5,286 nt of DNA, from the NCBI GenBank assembly GCA_014378125.1, contig JACMOG010000483.1:1-5286 (forward strand), given 5' to 3'. The notes under the pieces are model-generated. The model was not told the DNA's origin. It did no database searches and saw only the letters and a program-made list of their open reading frames with translations. Both the position numbers and the translations under genes were made by a program. This stretch comes from Vitreoscilla sp. (lineage in GTDB: Bacteria > Pseudomonadota > Gammaproteobacteria > Burkholderiales > Burkholderiaceae). Positions 1-5,286 of this stretch are shown here, one piece after another. Position 1 is the first letter of the stretch. Every line of letters starts with the position of its first letter.

Positions 1-84
1 AACATGGTCTACGGCGATGCCCAGGCCGTTCTGATCTCGATGATCGAAGCGGTGCGCGGCCTCGGCCTGCCTGCCGCCGCGTGA
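1..84 (+). CDS. C-terminal end of a gene, probably NAD(P) transhydrogenase beta subunit (partial)
   Basis: Only the last 27 codons are visible, in frame 1, ending in TGA at 82-84. The peptide starts NMVYGDAQAVLISM and ends in a GLGLPAAA tail. From memory, the core lines up well with the very C-terminus of PntB, where an M-[LV]-[FY]-G-D-A-[KQ]-A segment is followed by a short amphipathic helix with an I-x-x-A-[LV] ending. PntB is the membrane subunit of the proton-translocating transhydrogenase that binds NADP(H) and exchanges hydride between NADH and NADP+. The identification is an inference from a short stretch. It is supported by the downstream genes, which all handle nicotinamide cofactors. 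The stop lies 25 bases before the next start, so this gene is probably the upstream member of the same operon. Confidence 0.55.
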   Translation, partial: NMVYGDAQAVLISMIEAVRGLGLPAAA

Positions 85-109
85 CCTTCACGCCAACCAG
101 GAAGAACTC

Positions 110-1144
110 ATGACCGCCAAGATGCACGCCGCCGTCGTCGAACAATTCGGCAAGCCGCTCGTCCTCAAGGAACTCGACGTTCCCACGCCGGGGCCGGGCC
201 AGATCCTGGTCAAGACCGAGGCCTGCGGCGTCTGCCACACCGACCTCCACGCCGCAAACGGCGACTGGCCGTTGAAGCCCGCCCTGCCCTTCACCCCGGG
301 CCATGAAGGCATCGGCATCGTCACCGCGCTCGGCGCGGGAGTGACCGCGGTCAAGGAGGGTGAGCGAGTCGGGGTGCCGTGGCTCTACTCCGCCTGCGGC
401 CATTGCGAGTTCTGCCTGGCGGCTCGCGAGCCGGTCTGCGCCAGCGCGCAGTTCGGCGGCTACACGAGGAACGGCGGCTTCGCGGAGTACATCGTCGCCG
501 ACCCGAACTACGCCGCACACGTCCCGGCGCACCTGGCGGCGCGCGACGCCGCACCGTTGATCTGTGCAGGCATCACGTCCTACAAGGGCCTCAAGGAGAC
601 GCAAGCCCGACCGGGCGAATGGGTCGTCATCTCGGGCATCGGCGGTCTTGGCCACCTGGGCGTCCAGTACGCGAAGGCGATGGGCCTGCACGTCTGCGCG
701 GTCGACATCGACGACGGCAAGCTCGCGCACGCCACGCGGCTCGGCGCCGACGCGGTGGTGAACGCGAAGAACGGCGATGCGATCGAGGCGGTGAAGAAGG
801 CAACGGGCGGCGGCGCACACGGCGTCCTGATCACGGCGCCCTCGCTCGCGGCATTCAAGCAAGGCGTGGGCATGACGGGCAAGTGCGGCACCTGCGTCCT
901 CGTCGGTTTGCCGCCGGGCGAGTTCCCGACGCCGCTGTTCGACGTCGTTGCCAACTGCATCACCATTCGCGGCTCCTTCGTCGGCAACCGCCGCGACATG
1001 GCGGAGGCGCTGGCGTTCGCCGCCGACGGCAAGGTCAAGGCCGACATCGAGTTGCAGCCGTTGTCGGCGATCAACAATGTCTTCTCGCGACTGGCGCACG
1101 GCGATGTGCCGTCGCGCGTGGTGCTCGATTTCTCGCCGCGTTGA
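110..1144 (+). CDS. adhP: Zinc-dependent alcohol dehydrogenase, AdhP type
   Basis: A 344-residue cytosolic medium-chain dehydrogenase/reductase that interconverts primary alcohols and aldehydes with NAD(H). Its length is normal for the bacterial AdhP / yeast ADH1 group. The N-terminal catalytic domain has GVCHTDLH, giving catalytic zinc ligand Cys42, coenzyme-pyrophosphate residue His43 and proton-relay Thr44. It also has GHE (His65, Glu66), and the third zinc ligand is Cys152 in LICAG. The structural zinc lobe has Cys96, Cys99, Cys102 and Cys110 in the usual spacing. The Rossmann motif GIGGLG lies at 176-181, and Asp199 ends the second strand, which favours NAD over NADP. An AGGAAG ribosome site at 99-104 sits five bases before the ATG at 110; Met5 is a weaker alternative start. 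The gene follows the pntB-like tail and precedes nnr by 10 bases. In the cell it probably reduces acetaldehyde to ethanol or the reverse; direction and substrate cannot be read from the sequence. Confidence 0.95.
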   Translation: MTAKMHAAVVEQFGKPLVLKELDVPTPGPGQILVKTEACGVCHTDLHAANGDWPLKPALPFTPGHEGIGIVTALGAGVTAVKEGERVGVPWLYSACGHCEFCLAAREPVCASAQFGGYTRNGGFAEYIVADPNYAAHVPAHLAARDAAPLICAGITSYKGLKETQARPGEWVVISGIGGLGHLGVQYAKAMGLHVCAVDIDDGKLAHATRLGADAVVNAKNGDAIEAVKKATGGGAHGVLITAPSLAAFKQGVGMTGKCGTCVLVGLPPGEFPTPLFDVVANCITIRGSFVGNRRDMAEALAFAADGKVKADIELQPLSAINNVFSRLAHGDVPSRVVLDFSPR

Positions 1145-1154
1145 GCGTTGCCGC

Positions 1155-2654
1155 GTGATTCACGCCCTGAACACGGCCACGGCATTGCTGACTTCGGCGC
1201 AGATGGCCGAGGCCGATCGCCTGACGGTGGCCTCGGGCATCGGCGAACTGGCATTGATGGAGAACGCCGGCCGCCCCGTCGCGTGCGAGATCATGCGTCG
1301 CTGGAGCCCGCGACGCGTCGTCGTCCTGTGCGGCCCGGGCAACAACGGGGGAGACGGCTTCGTGGTCGCGCGGCGGCTGGCCGAAGCCGACTGGCCGGTG
1401 CGGGTCGCCCTGCTGCTGCCCAGCGGCGGGTTGCCGAGTGCCGCTGCGCATCACGCCTCCCTCTGGCGCGGCGAGGTCGAGTCGCTTGGAGTTGCTGCGC
1501 TCGGGGACGCCGAACTGGTCGTCGACGCGATCTTCGGCGCTGGACTGAGTCGGCCGCTGGAAGGCGTCTCGGCGCAGACGCTGAAGGCAGCAGCCGCTGC
1601 CGGGTTGACCATCGTCGCCGTCGACGTGCCGAGTGGCCTGATGGGTGATACCGGCGATGACGTCGGCGCGGTGTCGTCCGCGCTGACCGTGACCTGCTTC
1701 CGCAAGAAGCCGGGCCACCTGCTGCAACCCGGCCGCAGCCTGTGCGGCGAACTCGTGGTCGCCGACATCGGTACGCCGGTGTCAGTCTTCGAGCACGTCC
1801 TGCCCGACACGTTCGAGAACGATCCGACGCTGTGGGCCGCGGCACTGCCGGCGCTGCAGTCGGCAGGCAACAAGTACACGCGCGGCCACGCGCTGGTGTT
1901 CGGCGGCTACCCCATCACCGGCGCGGCGCGCATGGCCGCGCGCGCCGCGGCGCGCATCGGGGCGGGCCTGACTACCATCGCGGTGCCCGAAGTTGCGCTC
2001 CCCATCTATGCGGCTGCGCTGACGAGCATCATGGTGACGCCGCTCGTGCAGCCGTCGGACTTCGACGGGCTGCTCGTGGACACGCGTTACACGGGTCTGC
2101 TGATCGGCCCGGGCGCAGGCATTGGCGAGATCATTCGCGAGCGGGTGCTGGCCATCTTGCGGACCGCTCGACCCACCGTGCTGGACGCTGACGCCCTGAC
2201 GGCCTTCGAAGCCGAGCCCCGGTCGCTGTTCCAGGCGATCAAGGGGCCTTGCATCCTGACGCCACACGAAGGCGAGTTCAAGCGTCTGTTCGACACCCGC
2301 GGCGACAAGCTCGCGCGCACCCGCGCCGCGGCACGCACGAGCGGCGCCGTCGTGGTCCTCAAGGGCAGCGACACCGTCATCGCCGCGCCCGATGGCCGCG
2401 CCATCATCAATGCGAACGCCCCGCCGACGCTGGCCACGGCGGGCGCGGGTGACGTGCTGGGCGGCATCGTGCTGGGCCTGCTCGCGCAAGGCATGGACCC
2501 ATTCCTGGCAGCCGCCGCGGCGGTGTGGATCCACGGCGCGGCGGCAGCCACGTTCGGCCCGGGTTTGCTTGCAGAGGACTTGCCGGATTTGCTGCCTGCC
2601 CAATTGTCAAGCGTGTCAGGCCGATCCGGCTCAGGCTCCAATGCCGCTCGATGA
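1155..2654 (+). CDS. nnr: Bifunctional NAD(P)H-hydrate epimerase / ADP-dependent NAD(P)H-hydrate dehydratase
   Basis: A 499-residue metabolite-repair enzyme of normal length for the fused form. The N-terminal YjeF_N (epimerase) domain covers about residues 10-215 and interconverts R- and S-NAD(P)HX. It shows LLTSAQMAEADRL (11-23), the NNGGDGF loop (63-69), DAIFGAGL (124-131) and VDVPSG (156-161). The C-terminal ribokinase-like dehydratase domain covers about 235-485 and turns S-NAD(P)HX back into NAD(P)H at the cost of ADP. It shows KYTRGHALVFGG (240-251), GPGAG (318-322), LDADAL (343-348), LTPHEGEF (368-375) and TAGAGDVLGG (428-437) with catalytic Asp433. The frame is open upstream. The GTG at 1155 is preferred because the conserved LLTxAQMAEADR block begins ten residues later, whereas the first in-frame ATG (1203) would cut into it. 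No clear Shine-Dalgarno is seen, so translation is probably coupled to the adhP stop 10 bases upstream. Placement between two dehydrogenases suits cleaning up NAD(P)H damaged by heat, acid or side reactions. Confidence 0.95.
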   Translation: MIHALNTATALLTSAQMAEADRLTVASGIGELALMENAGRPVACEIMRRWSPRRVVVLCGPGNNGGDGFVVARRLAEADWPVRVALLLPSGGLPSAAAHHASLWRGEVESLGVAALGDAELVVDAIFGAGLSRPLEGVSAQTLKAAAAAGLTIVAVDVPSGLMGDTGDDVGAVSSALTVTCFRKKPGHLLQPGRSLCGELVVADIGTPVSVFEHVLPDTFENDPTLWAAALPALQSAGNKYTRGHALVFGGYPITGAARMAARAAARIGAGLTTIAVPEVALPIYAAALTSIMVTPLVQPSDFDGLLVDTRYTGLLIGPGAGIGEIIRERVLAILRTARPTVLDADALTAFEAEPRSLFQAIKGPCILTPHEGEFKRLFDTRGDKLARTRAAARTSGAVVVLKGSDTVIAAPDGRAIINANAPPTLATAGAGDVLGGIVLGLLAQGMDPFLAAAAAVWIHGAAAATFGPGLLAEDLPDLLPAQLSSVSGRSGSGSNAAR

Positions 2655-2662
2655 CCGCTCTG

Positions 2663-2669
2663 AAAGGAA
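2663..2669 (+). promoter_or_regulatory. Ribosome binding site of the second alcohol dehydrogenase
   Basis: AAAGGAA lies four bases before the ATG at 2674. It decides the start, because this frame stays open far upstream inside nnr (from about 2392) and would otherwise allow a false 421-residue protein. Confidence 0.8.
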
Positions 2670-2673
2670 CTAC

Positions 2674-3657
2674 ATGCACGCGATAGTGTTGAACAAGATC
2701 GGCGCGCCGCTCGAGTGGACGGAGCCCCCGGACCGGCAACCCGGCCCAGGCCAGATCCGCATTTCGGTCGCCGCCTGCGGCGTGTGCCGCACGGACCTGC
2801 ACGTCGTCGATGGCGAACTGCCGCACCCTCAGGTACCCATCATTCCCGGACACCAGATCGTCGGTCGCATCGACGCGCTCGGCGCTGGCGTGGACACCTT
2901 GAAGATCGGCGAACGGGTGGGGATCCCGTGGCTCGGCCACACCTGCGGCGTGTGCCCGTACTGCAAGATGCAGCGCGAGAACCTCTGCGACAGCCCCCTG
3001 TTCACCGGCTACACGCGCGATGGCGGCTACGCGACTGCGGCGGTCGCCGATGCGCGGTTCGCCTTTCCGCTGGGCGAGGCAGGCAGCGACGAATCGTTGG
3101 CTCCCCTGCTCTGCGCCGGCCTGATCGGCTGGCGCGCGCTGGGCATCGCCGGCGAGGGCAAGCGTCTAGGCCTGTACGGATTCGGCGCGGCGGCGCACAT
3201 CCTGGCGCAGGTCGCGACATGGCAGGGTCGCTCGGTGTTCGCCTTCACGAAGCCGCGGGACAAGGCGACGCAGGCGTTCGCCCGCAGCCTCGGTGCGACC
3301 TGGGCCGGCGGCTCCGACGAGATGCCGCCGCAGCCGCTCGACGCCGCGATCATCTTTGCGACCGTGGGGGATCTGGTGCCGCTCGCCCTGAAAGCGGTGC
3401 GCAAGGGCGGTCGCGTGGTCTGCGCCGGCATCCACATGAGCGACATCCCGAGCTTTCCGTACAGCCTGCTATGGGAAGAACGAGAACTCCTGTCCGTGGC
3501 CAATCTCACCCGCCAGGACGGTCTGGATTTCCTCGCTCTCGTGCCGCAGATCGGTATCGTCACCAAGACCACCCGATACCCGCTTCAGCGGGCCAACCAG
3601 GCCCTTGCCGACCTGCGCGCGGGCCGCTTCGAGGGCGCGGCTGTACTGATGCGCTGA
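2674..3657 (+). CDS. Zinc-binding alcohol dehydrogenase family protein, probably NADPH-preferring
   Basis: A 327-residue medium-chain dehydrogenase, clearly related to the AdhP-like protein upstream but diverged and shorter. It resembles the 'zinc-binding alcohol dehydrogenase family' subgroup with the SVANLTRQDG block (274-283). Catalytic zinc ligands are Cys38 (in GVCRTD), His60 and Cys147 (LLCAG). Arg39 takes the place of His43 of the first enzyme at the coenzyme-pyrophosphate position. Structural zinc ligands are Cys91, Cys94, Cys97 and Cys105. His60 is followed by Gln61 rather than the usual Glu. The nucleotide loop is GFGAAAH (169-175). The second Rossmann strand ends FAFTKPR (189-195) with no acidic residue and two basic ones, which suggests NADP(H) use. 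The substrate is unknown; aldehyde reduction is a reasonable guess. It starts 19 bases after nnr and is the last gene of the operon, stopping 13 bases before the convergent neighbour's stop. Confidence 0.9.
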   Translation: MHAIVLNKIGAPLEWTEPPDRQPGPGQIRISVAACGVCRTDLHVVDGELPHPQVPIIPGHQIVGRIDALGAGVDTLKIGERVGIPWLGHTCGVCPYCKMQRENLCDSPLFTGYTRDGGYATAAVADARFAFPLGEAGSDESLAPLLCAGLIGWRALGIAGEGKRLGLYGFGAAAHILAQVATWQGRSVFAFTKPRDKATQAFARSLGATWAGGSDEMPPQPLDAAIIFATVGDLVPLALKAVRKGGRVVCAGIHMSDIPSFPYSLLWEERELLSVANLTRQDGLDFLALVPQIGIVTKTTRYPLQRANQALADLRAGRFEGAAVLMR

Positions 3658-3670
3658 GATCGGCTCGCCG

Positions 3671-4057
3671 TCAGCCTGCTGGCCGGTGCGCGGTATCGTT
3701 CATCCGGTCATATTTCGCGAAGTGCTTGCGGGCCAATGCGACGAGCTGGTTCTCGGTCGGATGGTCGACCACCTCGTAGCCGACGATGCGTGCCGCAGTC
3801 AGGGGCCGGTGCTTGTCGACGTAGTGCCGGAAATCGGCGATTCCCGTGTGGCGACCTGCCACCAGCACCTCGGCTATGCCTTCCATCGCATCGCAGACCG
3901 AACCGAAGAACTCATGCTCGTCGCGCACGCCGCTGCGATGCTGTCGGGTGAAATGCCGATGCTCGTGGATCTTGCGATCGAGCACCGACTCCGAATCGAA
4001 TTGCAGCACTTCGGCGGACTGGTGATCGACGAAGGCTACTGCGTGGTAAAGGCTCAT
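3671..4057 (-). CDS. Small eRF1-like 'translational machinery protein' family member
   Basis: A 128-residue His-rich protein (13 His) starting MSLYHAVAFVDHQSAEVLQF. From memory it matches a short proteobacterial family usually annotated 'translational machinery protein'. That family is related to the bacterial/archaeo-eukaryotic release-factor-like (baeRF, eRF1 domain) proteins. Recognisable parts are the opening strand with VDHxxAxV (10-17), a basic HEHRHFTRQH patch (31-40), and a helix from EHEFF (47-51) leading to AEVLVAGRH (62-70). The closing block is VDHPTENQLVALARKHF (97-113). There is no signal peptide or membrane segment, so it is cytosolic. The frame is open upstream to 4174, but that extension overlaps the PRC gene and is low in family-like sequence, so the ATG at 4057 is chosen; its ribosome site is weak (GAAAG about six bases away). 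It lies 43 bases downstream of the PRC-barrel gene and is probably co-transcribed with it. Its molecular function is not established; a ribosome or RNA role under stress is inference. Confidence 0.75.
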   Translation of the reverse strand: MSLYHAVAFVDHQSAEVLQFDSESVLDRKIHEHRHFTRQHRSGVRDEHEFFGSVCDAMEGIAEVLVAGRHTGIADFRHYVDKHRPLTAARIVGYEVVDHPTENQLVALARKHFAKYDRMNDTAHRPAG

Positions 4058-4092
4058 GTTTGACTTTCGTGCGTCCTGTTTTTCGGATCGAC

Positions 4093-4105
4093 TCTGAAAT
4101 TCAGA
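4093..4105. repeat. Short perfect palindrome at the end of the PRC-barrel gene
   Basis: TCTGAAATTCAGA has two 6-base arms around a single central base and overlaps the TGA stop of the PRC gene (4103-4101). The loop is too short for a terminator hairpin and no T-run follows. It could be a protein-binding dyad or chance; nothing else in the 43-base gap stands out. Confidence 0.3.
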
Positions 4106-4922
4106 ATTCGGAAGCCAGCGCCGTGGCCCCTGCCCCGTACCAGGTCCGTCCGTAGTGCTCGTACAGTCCGACATCGCGCTCCCGGCTCCACTCGTCGCCC
4201 TCGACGTAGGCTGGCGCGCCCTTGACCGCTTCCCGGCTGAGGTCGACCGTGACGATCCGGGACGCCCAGCTCACATCCGTGATCCATGGCGGCGCGATCA
4301 GCACCTTGTGGCCGAGCCACCAGTTGCTGGTATCGACGACGAGGTAGCGAATGGCCCAGGTATCCTCGTCGAGGCGGAAGCCGGCGACGTGTCCGATCTC
4401 GCCATCGCTGGCATGCAGGTGATAGCCGACGACCTCGTTGCAGCTGCGAAGGTGGGGATCCGCATTGCGCCGACGCTCCCGTTCGGCCTGCCGATAGAGC
4501 GCCTCTTCACGCTCGGTCTCGGGTGCCATCGCTCCGTAGCCGACATACCCCGGCGTCATGGCGTACGGGTACATCCCGTTGCCCCACATGCTCGCGCCAC
4601 CCCAGTAGTTACCGTAGCCGTAGTATTGGAGGTAGAGGCTCTCGTGCTGCCGCGAGACGGGCTGCTGGGTGTCGATGTCAGGGCTGTTCCTGACCTGCTC
4701 CTTGGAGATCGAGACGGGCAATGTCCTATCGAGCCAGTTCGGTTCGTGAATCGAGATCGGCGAGATGAGAACACGTCGGCCCAGCAGCCATGCGCCGGTC
4801 TCGACGACCAGGTAGCGAACCACCCAGGCGTCGTCGTCGAAGTAGAAGTCCGTCACGCGGCCGATGTCCCCATCGGTCGCACCGATGGCGTAGTGCTCCA
4901 GGTCCTTGGTGGTGCGCAGCAT
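4101..4922 (-). CDS. Tandem PRC-barrel domain protein
   Basis: A 273-residue soluble protein with two copies of the PRC-barrel, a small beta-barrel found in photosynthetic reaction centre subunit H and in RimM. Copy 1 spans about residues 5-75, with GATDGDIGRVTDFYFDDDAWVVRYLVV at its heart (14-40) and GRRVLISP (48-55). Copy 2 spans about 162-230, with HASDGEIGHVAGFRLDEDTWAIRYLVV (170-196) and GHKVLIAP (204-211). The two copies align residue for residue through the core, pointing to internal duplication. Between them lies a Tyr/Gly/Trp/Met-rich linker (97-132), then a charged ETEREEALYRQAERERRR helix (135-152). No signal peptide or membrane helix is seen. The ATG at 4922 has a strong AAGGAAA site five bases away. 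The open frame continues upstream to the window end, but without family-like sequence. Stress-related roles are often assumed for such island-borne PRC proteins; the ligand is unknown. Confidence 0.88.
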   Translation of the reverse strand: MLRTTKDLEHYAIGATDGDIGRVTDFYFDDDAWVVRYLVVETGAWLLGRRVLISPISIHEPNWLDRTLPVSISKEQVRNSPDIDTQQPVSRQHESLYLQYYGYGNYWGGASMWGNGMYPYAMTPGYVGYGAMAPETEREEALYRQAERERRRNADPHLRSCNEVVGYHLHASDGEIGHVAGFRLDEDTWAIRYLVVDTSNWWLGHKVLIAPPWITDVSWASRIVTVDLSREAVKGAPAYVEGDEWSRERDVGLYEHYGRTWYGAGATALASEF

Positions 4923-4927
4923 TTTTG

Positions 4928-4934
4928 TTTCCTT
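4928..4934 (-). promoter_or_regulatory. Ribosome binding site of the PRC-barrel gene
   Basis: Read on the minus strand this is AAGGAAA, five bases (mostly A) before the ATG at 4922. It fixes the start at the MLRTTKDLEHY methionine and argues against the 394-residue upstream extension of the same frame. Confidence 0.85.
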
Positions 4935-4976
4935 ACACGGTGTGCTTGTCGTCACTGTGGGAGCAGTGCCTGGCGG

Positions 4977-5041
4977 TTGTCTGTGCGCTGACGAACTCTG
5001 GCCGCGCGGGATCAAAGTTGGGTGCGCGACAGCACAGACAA
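4977..5041. repeat. 10-bp perfect inverted repeat in the divergent intergenic region
   Basis: TTGTCTGTGC at 4977-4986 is the exact reverse complement of GCACAGACAA at 5032-5041, with 45 bases between the arms. It lies in the 193-base gap (4923-5115) between the PRC gene, read leftward, and the PAP2-like start, read rightward. It could be a pair of operator half-sites for a shared regulator or the base of a long stem. I see no convincing -35/-10 pair in the gap, although a promoter for the PRC gene must lie here or further right. A smaller CACTG/CAGTG dyad (4953-4957 and 4964-4968) sits beside it. Confidence 0.45.
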
Positions 5042-5115
5042 GTCCCTCCCACGCGTGCACGGTGATGCCAGTTCTCGAGCTGCCTGTGCAAATACCTCGT
5101 CCACCGATTGCTGCA

Positions 5116-5286
5116 ATGTCGTTCAAACAAGATTCCCCCGTCCTGCCCAGCCACCGGCGCCGCTCCGAGCGGTTGCGCGGGGTGCTTGGAGCCATGTGGG
5201 CAGGCGCTGGAATCCTGCTGCTGCTGTTCAGCTTCGCGTAGCTCGGCAGCGAGGTGCTCGAAGGCGAGGCACGCAGTTTCGTCATG
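5116..5286 (+). pseudogene. N-terminus of a PAP2-family phosphatase-like gene interrupted by an in-frame TAG (partial)
   Basis: From the ATG at 5116 the frame encodes 41 residues. A basic start (MSFKQDSPVLPSHRRRSERLRG) is followed by one membrane helix (LGAMWAGAGILLLLFSFA), then TAG at 5239-5241. The same frame continues after the stop as LGSEVLEGEARSFVM to the last base of the window. From memory, a membrane helix followed by F-x-x-L-x-x-[ED]-V-[LM]-E-G-[ED]-[TA]-R-x-[FL]-D is typical of the first helix and loop of PAP2-superfamily phosphatases. In that alignment the stop falls on a residue that is often Glu, so a single G-to-T change (GAG to TAG) would explain it. The catalytic motifs lie beyond the window and cannot be checked. 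No good ribosome site precedes 5116; an in-frame ATG at 5065 is an alternative start. Other readings are a real 41-residue membrane peptide, a sequencing error, or a downstream restart (GTG at 5254). Confidence 0.45.

Noticed and set aside
1071..2641. Several long minus-strand open frames opposite nnr
   Set aside because: Low-complexity Arg/Ala/Ser-rich shadows in GC-rich DNA; the plus strand encodes a full-length two-domain enzyme.
3658..3700. Possible bidirectional terminator between the convergent genes (CGGC/GCCG at 3661-3670)
   Set aside because: The arms are four bases with a two-base loop and there is no T-run on either strand; not a credible hairpin.
2715..3779. Long plus-strand open frame of 354 codons overlapping the second dehydrogenase
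   Set aside because: Very Arg/Pro-rich out-of-frame reading of a GC-rich gene; the other frame carries all zinc ligands and the Rossmann motif.
3686..4063. Plus-strand open frame of 125 codons with protein-like composition
   Set aside because: It is the exact antisense of the eRF1-like gene, whose minus-strand translation has recognisable family blocks; no ribosome site and no known family on this strand.
4155..4991. Plus-strand open frame of 278 codons
   Set aside because: Antisense shadow of the PRC-barrel gene, which has two clear domains and a strong ribosome site on the minus strand.
5056..5070. Minus-strand TGGCA...TGCA resembling a sigma-54 promoter
   Set aside because: The GG-to-GC spacing is nine bases instead of the required ten, and the TTGC element is incomplete.
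4923..5285. N-terminal extension of the PRC-barrel frame to 394 residues
   Set aside because: No family-like sequence, and the strong AAGGAAA site directly before the ATG at 4922 marks the true start.

Overview
The window is GC-rich and gene-dense, with strong GC wobble codons and short gaps between genes. Gene content and protein style suggest a proteobacterium, most likely a betaproteobacterium of the Burkholderiales type. That assignment rests on family resemblance recalled from memory, not on a search. The set of genes (transhydrogenase-like tail, zinc alcohol dehydrogenases, NAD(P)H-hydrate repair enzyme, PRC-barrel protein, small release-factor-fold protein, PAP2-like start) resembles the redox and stress-survival accessory islands of such organisms.

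Left part, 1-3657, plus strand. This looks like one operon. It begins with the last 27 codons of a gene whose end resembles the beta subunit of the proton-pumping NAD(P) transhydrogenase (pntB). Next come an AdhP-type zinc alcohol dehydrogenase (110-1144), the bifunctional NAD(P)H-hydrate epimerase/dehydratase Nnr (1155-2654, GTG start), and a second, diverged zinc alcohol dehydrogenase (2674-3657). The gaps are 25, 10 and 19 bases. The theme is nicotinamide cofactor handling: two dehydrogenases that appear to differ in NAD versus NADP preference, an enzyme that repairs damaged NAD(P)H, and probably a transhydrogenase that links the two pools.

Middle part, 3671-4922, minus strand. This pair of genes converges on the operon with only 13 bases between the stop codons. 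Read in its own direction, it is a 273-residue protein with two PRC-barrel domains joined by a Tyr/Gly/Met-rich linker (4922-4101). A 128-residue His-rich protein of the bacterial eRF1-like 'translational machinery protein' type follows (4057-3671). They are 43 bases apart and probably co-transcribed.

Right edge, 4923-5286. A 193-base intergenic stretch carries a perfect 10-bp inverted repeat. To its right, on the plus strand, lies what looks like the start of a PAP2-family membrane phosphatase. Its reading frame is interrupted by an in-frame TAG at 5239-5241, directly after the first membrane helix, and resumes with a family-like sequence up to the window end. This is the most unusual observation in the window. 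I see no rRNA, tRNA, CRISPR array, insertion sequence or convincing intrinsic terminator.
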